Shown here piece after piece: positions 16,259 to 25,184 of a stretch of 64,000 nt of DNA. This DNA comes from Cohnella lupini (GTDB lineage Bacteria > Bacillota > Bacilli > Paenibacillales > Paenibacillaceae). Within the stretch, counting starts at the first letter, position 1. Each line of letters starts with the position of its first letter. The DNA is taken from assembly GCF_003386205.1 (NCBI RefSeq), contig NZ_QRDY01000009.1:62001-126000 (forward strand), given 5' to 3'. The notes below the pieces were generated by a model. That model had not been told where the DNA came from, ran no database searches, and saw only the letters and a program-made list of their open reading frames with translations. Position numbers and translations under genes: made by a program.

Positions 16259-18544
16259 TTAACGATAGGGCTCCCGCCACTCTTCCGGCAACAACCTATT
16301 ATACTTCGACTGTAAGTAGCGATCGTCGATAAGCGCTAGTACGCCGCGGTCCCGTTCCGAACGGATGAGCCTGCCTCCGGCTTGCAGCACCTTGTTTATT
16401 CCCGGGTAGACATAGGCGTAGTCGAAGCCGTTGCGACCTTCGTCATCGAAGTAGCTCTTGATTAAATTTCTCTCCAGCCCCAACTGGGGCATGCCCACCC
16501 CGACGACGGCGACTCCCGTCAGCCGATCGCCTACCAGGTCGATGCCTTCGGAGAAAATACCGCCCATAACGGCGAATCCAACCAAACTCTGCGTGTTATC
16601 CGCGGAGAACGCGGCGAGAAAGCTCTCCCGCTCCTCCTCCGCCATATTCGACGTTTGCAGAAGAACCCGTATGCGCGCATAATCGTTATTCGCCATGAAA
16701 ACCTCGTAAACCCCGTTCATATATGCATACGAAGGAAAAAAGAACAGGTAATTGCCCGATCTTTTCGCAACAAGCCCGCAAAGCAAATCTACCAGTCGCC
16801 CCTGCGTCTCCTCGCGATCAACATACCTCGTCGAGATAGGAGCTATCGATACTTCCCACTGCTCCTTCGCGAACGGGGAACCGAGCGTGACCGAATAATC
16901 CTCTTCTTCCGCGCCTAGCATGTCCATGAAGTAATTCAACGGCGACAGCGTCGCCGAGAAGAACACGTGCGCGCGGAAGCCTTTACCCATCTGCTTTAAC
17001 AGCTGCGCGGGATTCATGCAAAACATTTTCAGCCGGACATCGTTGCGCTCGACCTCTGTATAAGTTACGTAGCTAGCATCGTATAGCTTGCCGATCCTAA
17101 TAAAGCTTAGAGTCGCGAAATACGCCTCAAGCAGCTTCAAGCTCGAAGACCCGGCGGTCAACTCCCTCTCCGCTTGAACAACGAAAGCTTCAGCGATATC
17201 CAGCAGGTCGCCGGGAGAACCTTTGCTTACAACGTCCCCGCCTTCCGCCCGCTTCCTCTCCTCTATGAACCACTTATTGATCGCTCTCGCCGTCGCATGA
17301 ACGTCTTTCCGCATTCCCTTAAACTCGCGCTCCAGCTCAAGAAAGTCCTTCTTGTTCAGCTCGGCCGAGTACATCTCCCTAGCACGGTCGATCAGGTTAT
17401 GCGCTTCGTCCACCAACAGAACGGTCTCGTGCTTGCGCTCGCCGGTCAACCGCTTCAAGGAAACCCGAGGATCAAAGAGATAATTGTAGTCGCAGATAAC
17501 GGCATCCGCTCCGTAGGCCGCGTCGAGGGACATCTCGAACGGGCATACCATATGCTTCCGGGCATACTTCTCGATCTCTTCCCGTCGAATCAGCGTTTCG
17601 TTGTCCAACAAATCCAGTATCGCGTCATTAATCCGATCATAGTAACCGTCTGCGTATGGACACATCTCCTTCCGGCAATCCACCTCGTCCCGGAAGCAAA
17701 TCTTGTCCTTCGCGGTCACCGTCACCGAACGCAGCTTCAACCCCTGCGAATTCATTAGCGACAATGCGTCCTCCGCGGCCGTTCTAGTAATCGTCCGCGC
17801 GGTTAAGTAGAAGATATGCTGAATTTTACCTAATCCGATTGCCTTAATCGCTGGATACAACGTCGAGATCGTCTTCCCGATGCCGGTCGGAGCCTTTGCG
17901 AACAGCTTCCGCCCTTCTTCGATCGCCTTGTAGACGGAACCTACCAACCTCTTCTGACCTTCGCGATAAGCGGCGAACGGAAACCTCAGCCCCGCAATAC
18001 TCTCGTCCCTCTCGCTTTTGTTGCGCAGAAGCATTCGCGCGTAAGGCGCGTACCGTTCTACGACCCGTTCTACGTACGGCACCAATTCCTCCATGGTCAC
18101 TTCCCGCTCGAACCGCCGCTGCTCCTCCGTATCCACTTGAACGTAGGTCAACCGAACGCGCAAGCGCCGCGCCCCGCTCTCTAATGCATACATATAAGCG
18201 TAGACGTATGCCTGAGCCCAATGAACCGGATACGATTCCTCTTCCGTCATGGCACCGACATCCCTTGCCGTCGACTTGATCTCGTCGATCGTGATCCCGC
18301 CATCCTCGCCGATTAACAGCCCGTCGCATCTTCCGTCAACGACGAACAAGAGATCCTCGTGAGGAATCTCCGCGCTTAAATAAACTTCCTTCCGGTCCTG
18401 TTCGCCGTATTGCTTCTGTATTTTCTGATGGGCTTTCGTTCCCTCCGCCAGCGTGCTCATCGAACGAAACCCCGAATCGATGCTCCCGCTCAGGAACGCG
18501 TACTCGACAAGGCCTCTTACTGACAGAGCTACCGTATTCGGCAT
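16259..18544 (-). CDS. DinG/XPD-type superfamily 2 helicase with N-terminal nuclease-like domain
   Basis: 761 residues. Helicase motifs: Walker A APTGIGKT near residue 223, DEAH as LVDEAHNL near 378, and motif VI QAGGRLIRSERDRG near 735. Four Cys between motif Ia and II (ICFRDEVDC, EMCPY, HMVCPF) fit the Fe-S cluster of XPD/DinG. Residues 50-140 resemble a Cas4/RecB-type PD-(D/E)XK domain: VVDGRCDGLL, IDEIKST and a following Q-A-Y-V-Y motif. Expected role: 5'-3' DNA unwinding in repair. A LexA-type box lies just upstream of the start, suggesting SOS control. Confidence 0.88.
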   Translation of the reverse strand: MPNTVALSVRGLVEYAFLSGSIDSGFRSMSTLAEGTKAHQKIQKQYGEQDRKEVYLSAEIPHEDLLFVVDGRCDGLLIGEDGGITIDEIKSTARDVGAMTEEESYPVHWAQAYVYAYMYALESGARRLRVRLTYVQVDTEEQRRFEREVTMEELVPYVERVVERYAPYARMLLRNKSERDESIAGLRFPFAAYREGQKRLVGSVYKAIEEGRKLFAKAPTGIGKTISTLYPAIKAIGLGKIQHIFYLTARTITRTAAEDALSLMNSQGLKLRSVTVTAKDKICFRDEVDCRKEMCPYADGYYDRINDAILDLLDNETLIRREEIEKYARKHMVCPFEMSLDAAYGADAVICDYNYLFDPRVSLKRLTGERKHETVLLVDEAHNLIDRAREMYSAELNKKDFLELEREFKGMRKDVHATARAINKWFIEERKRAEGGDVVSKGSPGDLLDIAEAFVVQAERELTAGSSSLKLLEAYFATLSFIRIGKLYDASYVTYTEVERNDVRLKMFCMNPAQLLKQMGKGFRAHVFFSATLSPLNYFMDMLGAEEEDYSVTLGSPFAKEQWEVSIAPISTRYVDREETQGRLVDLLCGLVAKRSGNYLFFFPSYAYMNGVYEVFMANNDYARIRVLLQTSNMAEEERESFLAAFSADNTQSLVGFAVMGGIFSEGIDLVGDRLTGVAVVGVGMPQLGLERNLIKSYFDDEGRNGFDYAYVYPGINKVLQAGGRLIRSERDRGVLALIDDRYLQSKYNRLLPEEWREPYR

Positions 18545-18562
18545 GGGCTCGAGTCTCCTAGA

Positions 18563-18576
18563 AGAACATTTGTTCT
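18563..18576. promoter_or_regulatory. LexA (SOS) box upstream of the helicase
   Basis: AGAACATTTGTTCT contains exact GAAC-N4-GTTC, the core of the Firmicutes LexA operator, within a longer near-palindrome (18559-18580). It ends about 20 bases before the helicase start codon, between the ATG and any promoter, a good position for repression. Confidence 0.65.
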
Positions 18577-18589
18577 TCTATTGTAACGG

Positions 18590-20656
18590 TTAACTCGCCG
18601 AACTTTCAACCTCCCTGAATAGCGGAAGGCAAATCGTAAACCGGCTCCCCTTCCCGAACTCGCTCTCCACCCCTATCGAACCGCCATGTTGCTCCACGAT
18701 TTCCTTCGCGATAGCAAGTCCCAACCCGCTCCCCGTCGCCGGATCGACGTGCGCTCCCCGATTAGTCCGATCGAATATTCCGCCCAAGTACTCCGATTCG
18801 ATTCCTTGGCCTTCATCCTCGACGATAATCCGGGCTTCGCTTCCCTGAATCGAGGCTTCCAGCTTAATCAAGGAGTCGGCGGATGAAAACTTGCAAGCAT
18901 TGTGCACGAGATTGGACAACGCTCTCCTGATCCCGTGCGAGTCGAAAATCACCGCGGGATTCGCGTCGGCTACTATCCTCGTTTCGCACCTTAAACCCGC
19001 GATCCGGATATTTTCCGCCAGAAATATAAATTCGCTCTCCAGCCATTCCTTCAGACTTAGCTCTTCTACCGACTCGTAAGGCAGCGTCTCTTGTTCCGCC
19101 AAGCTTAACTTGAACAGATCGTCGATGAATCTCGTGATATAGAGCATTTTCTCGTAAAGCTTCTCCAAGTACTTGTTTCGTTCGCCCGGCTCGACCTGAA
19201 TGCCGAGCGCCATTGCCCGGATTCCGCCTTGAACGATAGCGAGCGGAGAACGAATGTCATGAGAAATATTCTGCAGCAGCTCGTTCCGTTTCCGTTGCGC
19301 TTGGACGAGCCTCTCGGTACGTTCCGCGACGGTATTCTCCAGTTCCTCGTTCCAATGCTCGAGCGTCCTGACCAGCTTCTCTTGGTTTACGATCATTTGC
19401 GCTTGGGCTTTCTCTTTGTCGACCTGGTTTTGCCTGGATTGATAAGATATAGCGAATGCCAATACAACGAACTCCGCCACCGAGCCCATCTGATAGCCGT
19501 AATGCGTTAATAAGCTGTATTCCATTAGGCTGAACGTATACAGAATGGACGGGATCGACAAGCCGATAATCGCGATCGATGCTAATACGACATATCTCGC
19601 TGCCAGGTTGCCCTTGTACACGCTCCGGAAGATGGCGAAGCCGAGAAGCACCACGACGATAAACTCGTACCAAATCGCGATCGCGGAAAATCCCGGCCAA
19701 TGAAATAACAAAGCTACGATGACGAGGGGAGATAACCACTTTAGTCCGATAGCCGCGTAATGCAGCTTAGGCGCGTATTTATCGAGTTCGAGAACCGTAC
19801 AAAGAAAGAATACCGCGAACCAGAGGCACAAAATGAAGAAAAACAGAAATATGCCCTCATAGTTGTCCAACGTCCTCAATAATGTCCTCGCTATCCAATG
19901 ATGGTCTCCTAATATTTCTCGAAATAGTCCATTCCAGATCAACTGCGAAATAGAGAAACAGACGATGTATAAGGAGTAGAAAATATAAGCGATATTCCGC
20001 ATGAAGATGTATAAAGAGAACATGTAGGCGGCCATCAACAGAACGAAACCGTAATACAAGCCGAAGAGAATGTATTCGTTCCTGATCTTGGCATGATAGG
20101 CCGTATCGCTCAATACCTCTATAGGCAGGATCATCGACCCGTCGGTCACCGCCCTTAAATACAAGGATACCGATTTACCCGCGGGAAGGCTAAGCTCGTA
20201 AGACCAATAATGATCCTCTAGCTTGTACCCCACATTGGAATCCCGTACGCCATTAAGAAGCGTTCCATCCGCATACACGTCCAACTCATCGACGATGGAA
20301 TTGGATAACCGGATAGTCCACAATTCCGCTGCGGAACCGTTCACCAACGTCGTTCGAATCCAATAGGTGTTGGCGGTCAGGCCGAATGCCGATTGCCCGA
20401 ATGCGGGCTTAAATCCATCGGAAATCGGAAAATTTCGCACTTGATCCAACGACCAATTCCCATCCGGATCCGGGAGGATATCCATCTTGCTATTCACATT
20501 GTAACGGTCGATCTCATCCGTCAGCCTGATCTCGTTCTTGGATGACGCGACTTCTTTCTCCGGGGCAAAATAATACCAGACGTAGGCGACGCCCGCGACG
20601 AAAAGGAGGATGGCAAGAAGAAACAGCCGATTATGGTCCGTCAAAGATTTTCTCAT
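18590..20656 (-). CDS. 7TMR-DISM sensor histidine kinase
   Basis: 688 residues. One N-terminal membrane segment, an extracellular 7TMR-DISMED2-like beta domain (residues about 45-185), seven membrane helices (about 190-400), a coiled coil (QVDKEKAQAQMIVNQEKLVRT...), then HisKA with the phospho-acceptor His in NISHDIRSP near residue 467, and HATPase with LVHNACKFS (N box), EDEGQGI and GSGLGLAIAKEIV. DISM receptors are thought to sense carbohydrates or other small extracellular ligands. Divergent from the OmpR-type regulator, its likely partner. Confidence 0.92.
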   Translation of the reverse strand: MRKSLTDHNRLFLLAILLFVAGVAYVWYYFAPEKEVASSKNEIRLTDEIDRYNVNSKMDILPDPDGNWSLDQVRNFPISDGFKPAFGQSAFGLTANTYWIRTTLVNGSAAELWTIRLSNSIVDELDVYADGTLLNGVRDSNVGYKLEDHYWSYELSLPAGKSVSLYLRAVTDGSMILPIEVLSDTAYHAKIRNEYILFGLYYGFVLLMAAYMFSLYIFMRNIAYIFYSLYIVCFSISQLIWNGLFREILGDHHWIARTLLRTLDNYEGIFLFFFILCLWFAVFFLCTVLELDKYAPKLHYAAIGLKWLSPLVIVALLFHWPGFSAIAIWYEFIVVVLLGFAIFRSVYKGNLAARYVVLASIAIIGLSIPSILYTFSLMEYSLLTHYGYQMGSVAEFVVLAFAISYQSRQNQVDKEKAQAQMIVNQEKLVRTLEHWNEELENTVAERTERLVQAQRKRNELLQNISHDIRSPLAIVQGGIRAMALGIQVEPGERNKYLEKLYEKMLYITRFIDDLFKLSLAEQETLPYESVEELSLKEWLESEFIFLAENIRIAGLRCETRIVADANPAVIFDSHGIRRALSNLVHNACKFSSADSLIKLEASIQGSEARIIVEDEGQGIESEYLGGIFDRTNRGAHVDPATGSGLGLAIAKEIVEQHGGSIGVESEFGKGSRFTICLPLFREVESSAS

Positions 20657-20787
20657 GGGAAATCCCTCTTAATCTTCGGGATTTTTTCAAAAATTGTTAA
20701 AAACGCTCGTTATTTGTCGTATAAGAAGTGATAAAATAGAGAGACTCGCATTCGGTGGCGCAAAATCGCAAAAAGGGAGTTATGGAC

Positions 20788-21501
20788 ATGAAGACCAATG
20801 TCATATTCGTCGTAGACGACGATCCCGATATCCAGAGTCTGGTTACCGCGTTCCTCGTTCATGAAGGCTATATCGTGCGCAACGCTCTTAGCGCCGCCCG
20901 CGCCCTCGAACTGTTGGCGGTAGAAGAGCCGGATTTGATCCTGTTGGATATCCAGATGCCCGACATGGACGGAATTACCCTCTGCAACAATATAAGGAAA
21001 CAGTATCGCCGGCCGATCCTCTTCGTATCGGGTACCCAGCAGCAAGAGGACAAAGCCAAGTCCCTTCGATCCGGCGGGGACGATTACATAAGCAAGCCGT
21101 TCGATCCCGAAGAGCTCATGCTCCGGGTGAAAGCCAACCTTCGGTGGGGCAACCTCTTGGATCAACCCGCTTCCAAGAAGCAGACGCTGGAATTTCCCGG
21201 TCTCGCAATCGATCTGGAGCGAATGACCGTCTCGGTGAATCACCAGCCCGTCCAATTGCTGGCTAAGGATATCCAGCTGTTGATTACCCTTGCCAAACAG
21301 CCCAACCAAGTATTCCATCCCGAGCAGCTTTACCGGCAAGTCTGGAACAACGACGTCAATTATTCCAAGGACACGGTCAAAGTCCATATTTTCAATCTTC
21401 GCAGAAAAATTGAGCCTAACCCGGCACTCCCCCGTTATATCCTCACGGTCGGTAGATTAGGTTATAAATTCAACCCCTATGGCTCGGCGATAGCGAAATA
21501 G
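20788..21501 (+). CDS. OmpR-family response regulator
   Basis: 237 residues: receiver domain with acidic pocket VVDDDPD (residues 8-14), phospho-acceptor Asp54 in LLDIQMPDMDG, conserved Lys in ISKPFDPEEL, and a winged-helix DNA-binding domain with DTVKVHIFNLRRKIEP and the terminal YILTVGRLGYKF. I use ATG 20788, which has AAAGGGAG eight bases upstream; the earlier ATG at 20782 is too close to it. Pairs with the divergent kinase. The targets are unknown. Confidence 0.92.
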   Translation: MKTNVIFVVDDDPDIQSLVTAFLVHEGYIVRNALSAARALELLAVEEPDLILLDIQMPDMDGITLCNNIRKQYRRPILFVSGTQQQEDKAKSLRSGGDDYISKPFDPEELMLRVKANLRWGNLLDQPASKKQTLEFPGLAIDLERMTVSVNHQPVQLLAKDIQLLITLAKQPNQVFHPEQLYRQVWNNDVNYSKDTVKVHIFNLRRKIEPNPALPRYILTVGRLGYKFNPYGSAIAK

Positions 21502-21666
21502 TCACTCTATGATCAAGGTATAGACGCCGAACTGCTTAAGCTTGTCCAGAATTTCTCTCGTCAGCGTAACTCCCGAAGGAAGAAGCACGATCCCGGCGGC
21601 CGTGATCACCTCTCTGGCGAGGACGTCTCCCGGATTGGCGGCTTTGGCCGATATCGCTTTGGCCAT
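21502..21666 (-). CDS. 54-aa stand-alone copy of the domain found at the N-terminus of the next gene
   Basis: ATG 21666 with AAGGGGG upstream. The sequence (MAKAISAKAANPGDVLAREV, then TAAGIVLLPSGVTLTREILD and a final KLKQFGVYTLIIE) repeats the pattern D-V...A-G-(I/V)..L..(S)G..LT.E.L..LK...V. seen in residues 15-53 of the upstream cNMP-binding protein and at the N-terminus of many HD-GYP proteins. No catalytic domain follows. Eighteen bases after that gene, same operon; its stop abuts the convergent response-regulator stop. Confidence 0.65.
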   Translation of the reverse strand: MAKAISAKAANPGDVLAREVITAAGIVLLPSGVTLTREILDKLKQFGVYTLIIE

Positions 21667-21684
21667 TTTGTTAATTCCCCCTTC

Positions 21685-22599
21685 TCAAATTCTCATTTGC
21701 TGCAAATTTAACGCAAAGTAGTGGGCATGCATTTTTAGCATCCTTTTTTGCTCCAACTGGTCGATAACGTCATGCAGCTCGTTCAGCCCCACTCCCGCCA
21801 TCTGCGCCAATTCGTTTAATTCCAAAGGTAAATCCACCTCTACCGAATAATCCGTCCTTTTCCCGAAATGATTCGTTAGATTCACCAAGCACCGTACGAC
21901 GCGGGAACGGGAGTCCAACCCGGACAGTTCCTCCAGGTGCTGCTTCGTCGAGTAGGTCAGGTTATTCATCTCTTTCATGATCCGCTTCGCGATCTCGAAA
22001 TCGCTTTTCATAACCTTCAGAATATTTTCCCGTGACAGCACGAAGATTTCCGTCTCTTCCAGCGTCAGCGCGGAAACAGCCCTCGGCTTGGCATCCAGAA
22101 TAGACAATTCTCCGAAGCTATCTCCTGCTTGCAAATACAAGGCTTCGCTCTCTATTCGACCGAATGGGCTTTGCGTGAACGTCCTAATCGAGCCGCTAAG
22201 AACAAGGAACAGATAGTTTCCGGGATCCCTTTCCCGGAATAAAGTCGTGTTCGCCGCATGCCGTTCCAAGCGAAAATTCGACGCGAGAGTTCCCAACTGT
22301 TTGTCCGATACGTTCGCGAACAGCGAAACGTTCTTAACAAGCGAATGATAGCGGCTGAGCGCCGTCTCTTCCCTCGCCCTGACGCTCGAAGGCATAGCGG
22401 GACTGTACAATTTTCTTTCCGGGAGCTGGCCGGAGCTTTCGTCCACTTCGATCCGCTTGACGTTATGCCTCTTAAGCATAAGAAGATTTTCCTTGGTCAA
22501 GACCGTCCCCGATGTGAACAGCTTAACTCCCGCGGCGGAATACACGTCTCTTCCCACCCTCATCTTCACGCGTACGCTCTCGATTGCCACGACTGCCAT
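21685..22599 (-). CDS. Crp/Fnr-type cyclic-nucleotide-binding regulator with extra N-terminal domain
   Basis: 304 residues. Residues 1-55 match the small domain that precedes HD-GYP proteins (VGRDVYSAAGVKLFTSGTVLTKENLLMLKRHNV). Residues 90-205 are a cNMP-binding beta-roll (VSDKQLGTLASNF, then SGSIRTF, GDSFGELSILD with the phosphate-binding cassette lacking the canonical RxA Arg-Ser-Ala; instead KPRAVSALT). Residues 225-300 form a winged helix (LPLELNELAQMAGVGLNELHDVIDQLEQKRML). Probably a transcription regulator; ligand uncertain. GAGGTG precedes the ATG. Confidence 0.78.
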   Translation of the reverse strand: MAVVAIESVRVKMRVGRDVYSAAGVKLFTSGTVLTKENLLMLKRHNVKRIEVDESSGQLPERKLYSPAMPSSVRAREETALSRYHSLVKNVSLFANVSDKQLGTLASNFRLERHAANTTLFRERDPGNYLFLVLSGSIRTFTQSPFGRIESEALYLQAGDSFGELSILDAKPRAVSALTLEETEIFVLSRENILKVMKSDFEIAKRIMKEMNNLTYSTKQHLEELSGLDSRSRVVRCLVNLTNHFGKRTDYSVEVDLPLELNELAQMAGVGLNELHDVIDQLEQKRMLKMHAHYFALNLQQMRI

Positions 22600-22715
22600 T
22601 TCTTGATTTCACCTCTACCTTTCTGGTTTCCAATACCCTCAGGATGACGGTCACCGCTTCTGTTCTCCATCGTAGCAACCGCCGGTAAAATAGCGGTAAA
22701 ACGGAAAAAATCCAT

Positions 22716-22757
22716 AAAAATAAGCGGAAACGCCACATTCGGCATCTCCGCTTTTTC
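22716..22757 (-). terminator. terminator at the end of the sugar operon
   Basis: Stem AAGCGGAAACGCC (22722-22734) / GGCATCTCCGCTT (22741-22753) with T-runs on both strands; it ends the leftward... right-to-left unit that closes with the GH4 gene only in the minus sense, and insulates the cNMP regulator. Confidence 0.75.
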
Positions 22758-22796
22758 TTCATTTCTTATAGGCAAAACTCGGCTTTTCTTAATGCT

Positions 22797-24104
22797 TTAC
22801 TGAAAAAACGCGGGCAAGTAAGCTTTGTTCTTCTCCAGCATCTCGTCCAGCATCGCCTTGGCCACCGACACGGACGGCACCAGCGGGTGACTCGCCATAG
22901 CCTGAAGGGCTATGCCCCGATCGCCCGTAATCGCGGCTTCGATGGTCAACCGTTCATAGGTCTTAACGGCTGCGATCAAGCCTTTAGCCTGCTCGGGAAC
23001 GACCGACACCGGGAGCACGATCGGCCCTTTGCCCGTCACGACGCAGTTGACCTCGATAGAGGCGTCCGCCGGCAGGAAATCCAGCGTTCTGCCGTTCGCG
23101 ACGTTCAAGGCTTGGATATCCCTCTTGTCGTTGTACAGCGAGTCCATCAGGTTTACGGCCGCCTCGGAATAATACGCCCCTCCGCGTTTCTCCAACTGCT
23201 TCGGCTTTTCCCGAAGATCCGGATCCTTGTACAGCTCGAACAGCTCGTCTTCCACTCGCTTCACGACCTCGGCGCGCGTGCCGTTCGCCTTCAAGGACTC
23301 CAGTTGCTCCTCCAGCATGGCGTCGGTCATGTAGAAGTACTTCAAATAATAGGACGGAAATCCGCCGAGACCGCGCAAGAAATCGAGATCCCATTCCGAC
23401 GCGGGAACGTTTTTCCCCGAATATTCTTCTCTCTTGTCCAGCAGCTCCGTCAGCTTGTCTTCGCCGTCGACTTCGATCCGGGTAACCCAGTGAAGATGGT
23501 TAAGCCCGACGAACTCGGTATATAAGCGCTCGGGCGTCGTCTCGTACTTCTTGCTCAGCCACTTATGAAGGCCGATCGGAGCGTTGCACAATCCGATGCT
23601 CTTCACCTTGGAATGACGGGTGATCGCCTCGGTGACCATGCCGGCCGGATTCGTGAAGTTCAGCAACCACGCTTCGGGAGCGAGCTCCTCGATATCCTTG
23701 CAAATGTCGAGCAATACCGGAATCGTCCGCAACGCTTTCATCATGCCGCCCGGCCCCGTCGTTTCTTGCCCGATAACCCCGTACTTATTAGGAATATGCT
23801 CATCCCATTTGCGAGCTTCGAGCAGCCCGACCCGCATCTGCGTTGATACGAAGTCCGCTCCTTCGATGGCCTTGCGACGGTCCAAAGTCAGATGTACTTC
23901 TATAGCAAGACCCGACTTAGCCACCATGCGTTTAGCCAACTCGCCGACGATATCCAGCTTATGCTTGCCCTCTTCGATATCGACTAGCCACAGCTCCCTA
24001 ATCGGCAGCCGATCGTATCTCTGAATGAATCCTTCCACGATTTCCGGCGTGTACGACGAGCCTCCGCCTATGACCGCGATTTTCAAACCCTTTTCCTTTA
24101 CCAT
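22797..24104 (-). CDS. glycoside hydrolase family 4 (6-phospho-beta-glucosidase type)
   Basis: 435 residues, NAD- and metal-dependent glycosidase. Rossmann motif IAVIGGGSSYTPEIV (residues 9-23), GQETTGPGG, NFTNPAG, metal-ligand Cys in GLCNAPIG and catalytic-region FVGLNHLHW. The CN.PIG form fits phospho-beta-glucosidases rather than MelA/AglA-type enzymes, which carry CHS. Last gene of an operon that contains an ABC importer and a kinase but no PTS, so its phosphorylated substrate would have to be made by the neighbouring kinase (inference). Confidence 0.88.
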   Translation of the reverse strand: MVKEKGLKIAVIGGGSSYTPEIVEGFIQRYDRLPIRELWLVDIEEGKHKLDIVGELAKRMVAKSGLAIEVHLTLDRRKAIEGADFVSTQMRVGLLEARKWDEHIPNKYGVIGQETTGPGGMMKALRTIPVLLDICKDIEELAPEAWLLNFTNPAGMVTEAITRHSKVKSIGLCNAPIGLHKWLSKKYETTPERLYTEFVGLNHLHWVTRIEVDGEDKLTELLDKREEYSGKNVPASEWDLDFLRGLGGFPSYYLKYFYMTDAMLEEQLESLKANGTRAEVVKRVEDELFELYKDPDLREKPKQLEKRGGAYYSEAAVNLMDSLYNDKRDIQALNVANGRTLDFLPADASIEVNCVVTGKGPIVLPVSVVPEQAKGLIAAVKTYERLTIEAAITGDRGIALQAMASHPLVPSVSVAKAMLDEMLEKNKAYLPAFFQ

Positions 24105-24184
24105 TAGAATCCATCTCCTTAAAGAAACCTCTATGTCAAAGAAACCGCTTATATCGAATTTCCCGTCTTGTTTCTTGGCACCGA

Positions 24185-25168
24185 CTAAACCAAGCTATAG
24201 TCCGAAACCGCTCGAAGCTTATTGAAAATAGTCTCGGGCAGGGGAATCCCGGTCGATTCTACGGCAAGCCATACCGCTCCGACGACGGGCTCCACCTGAA
24301 GCTTCACGATATTCGCTCCCGGAGCCGCTTGCTTGACCGCTTCCTCGATATAAGCCGTCACGAAGTCGCCTTCCCCCCGCGCGATTACGCTTCCGGCCAA
24401 GACGACATCGAAGCCCATGTTCCCCATGCCCAGCGTCCGAATCACCGCCCGTGCCGATTTCCCAAGCTCCACGCCTTGGCTTCGCAATATCCCCTTGGCT
24501 ACTTCGTCCCCTTGTCCGGCTGCCAGGAACAATAGCTTCGTCAACCGCAACGGAGGCACTTTATTATGATCTAGATAGTCGTCATACATTTCCTGCACGC
24601 TAGCATATCCCAGATCATCCAATACGAGCTGAGTCAGCAGAGTCGGACTTTCCCGCCCGTCCCATGCCCGAATAACCGCCCGGAAAGCCTCGACGCATAG
24701 CGAACCGCCGCCGCCGTAATCCCCGTACGTATAAGAGAATCCGCCGCACTGATGAAACCTCCCCTCCGGATTCACGCCCGCGCTGTTCGTTCCCGTGCCG
24801 CAGATCAAGACGACTCCGTACGGACGATCCGTGCCCGCCCTGAGAGCGATCATCGTATCGCAATTGATATCGTGCCTAGGGAAACCCATCTCGGCGATCA
24901 TCGGACGCAGAATTCGGTAGTCGATCTCTCTATCCGCACCGGCCAAGCCGAAATAGGCGAATTCGATCTCCTCGCGCGTAAGTCCTGCCTGCGCAAGGGC
25001 CATTTCGACCGATTCCCTTATGTTGGTTTTTGCTCTATCGTAGCCGACCTGGTGGTTCCCGTTCCCGCTGCTTCCTTTGCCTACGATCGTTCCCGATTCG
25101 TCGATAATGAGAGTGTAGGTTTTGCTGCCTCCGCCGTCCACGCCCAAATAATATTTCAAAGCACTCAC
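24185..25168 (-). CDS. BadF/BadG/BcrA/BcrD-type sugar kinase (N-acetylglucosamine kinase-like)
   Basis: 327 residues of the ASKHA fold: phosphate-1 motif YYLGVDGGGSKTYTLI, connect and phosphate-2 region VVLICGTGTNSAGVN, GGFSYTYGDYGGGGSLC, and adenosine motif VVLAGSVIARGEG. Family members phosphorylate GlcNAc or glucosamine. It sits between the LacI regulator (16 bases) and GH4. I infer that it phosphorylates the imported (di)saccharide to feed GH4. No PTS genes nearby. Confidence 0.85.
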   Translation of the reverse strand: MSALKYYLGVDGGGSKTYTLIIDESGTIVGKGSSGNGNHQVGYDRAKTNIRESVEMALAQAGLTREEIEFAYFGLAGADREIDYRILRPMIAEMGFPRHDINCDTMIALRAGTDRPYGVVLICGTGTNSAGVNPEGRFHQCGGFSYTYGDYGGGGSLCVEAFRAVIRAWDGRESPTLLTQLVLDDLGYASVQEMYDDYLDHNKVPPLRLTKLLFLAAGQGDEVAKGILRSQGVELGKSARAVIRTLGMGNMGFDVVLAGSVIARGEGDFVTAYIEEAVKQAAPGANIVKLQVEPVVGAVWLAVESTGIPLPETIFNKLRAVSDYSLV

Positions 25169-25184
25169 TCCTGCCTGATACCGC

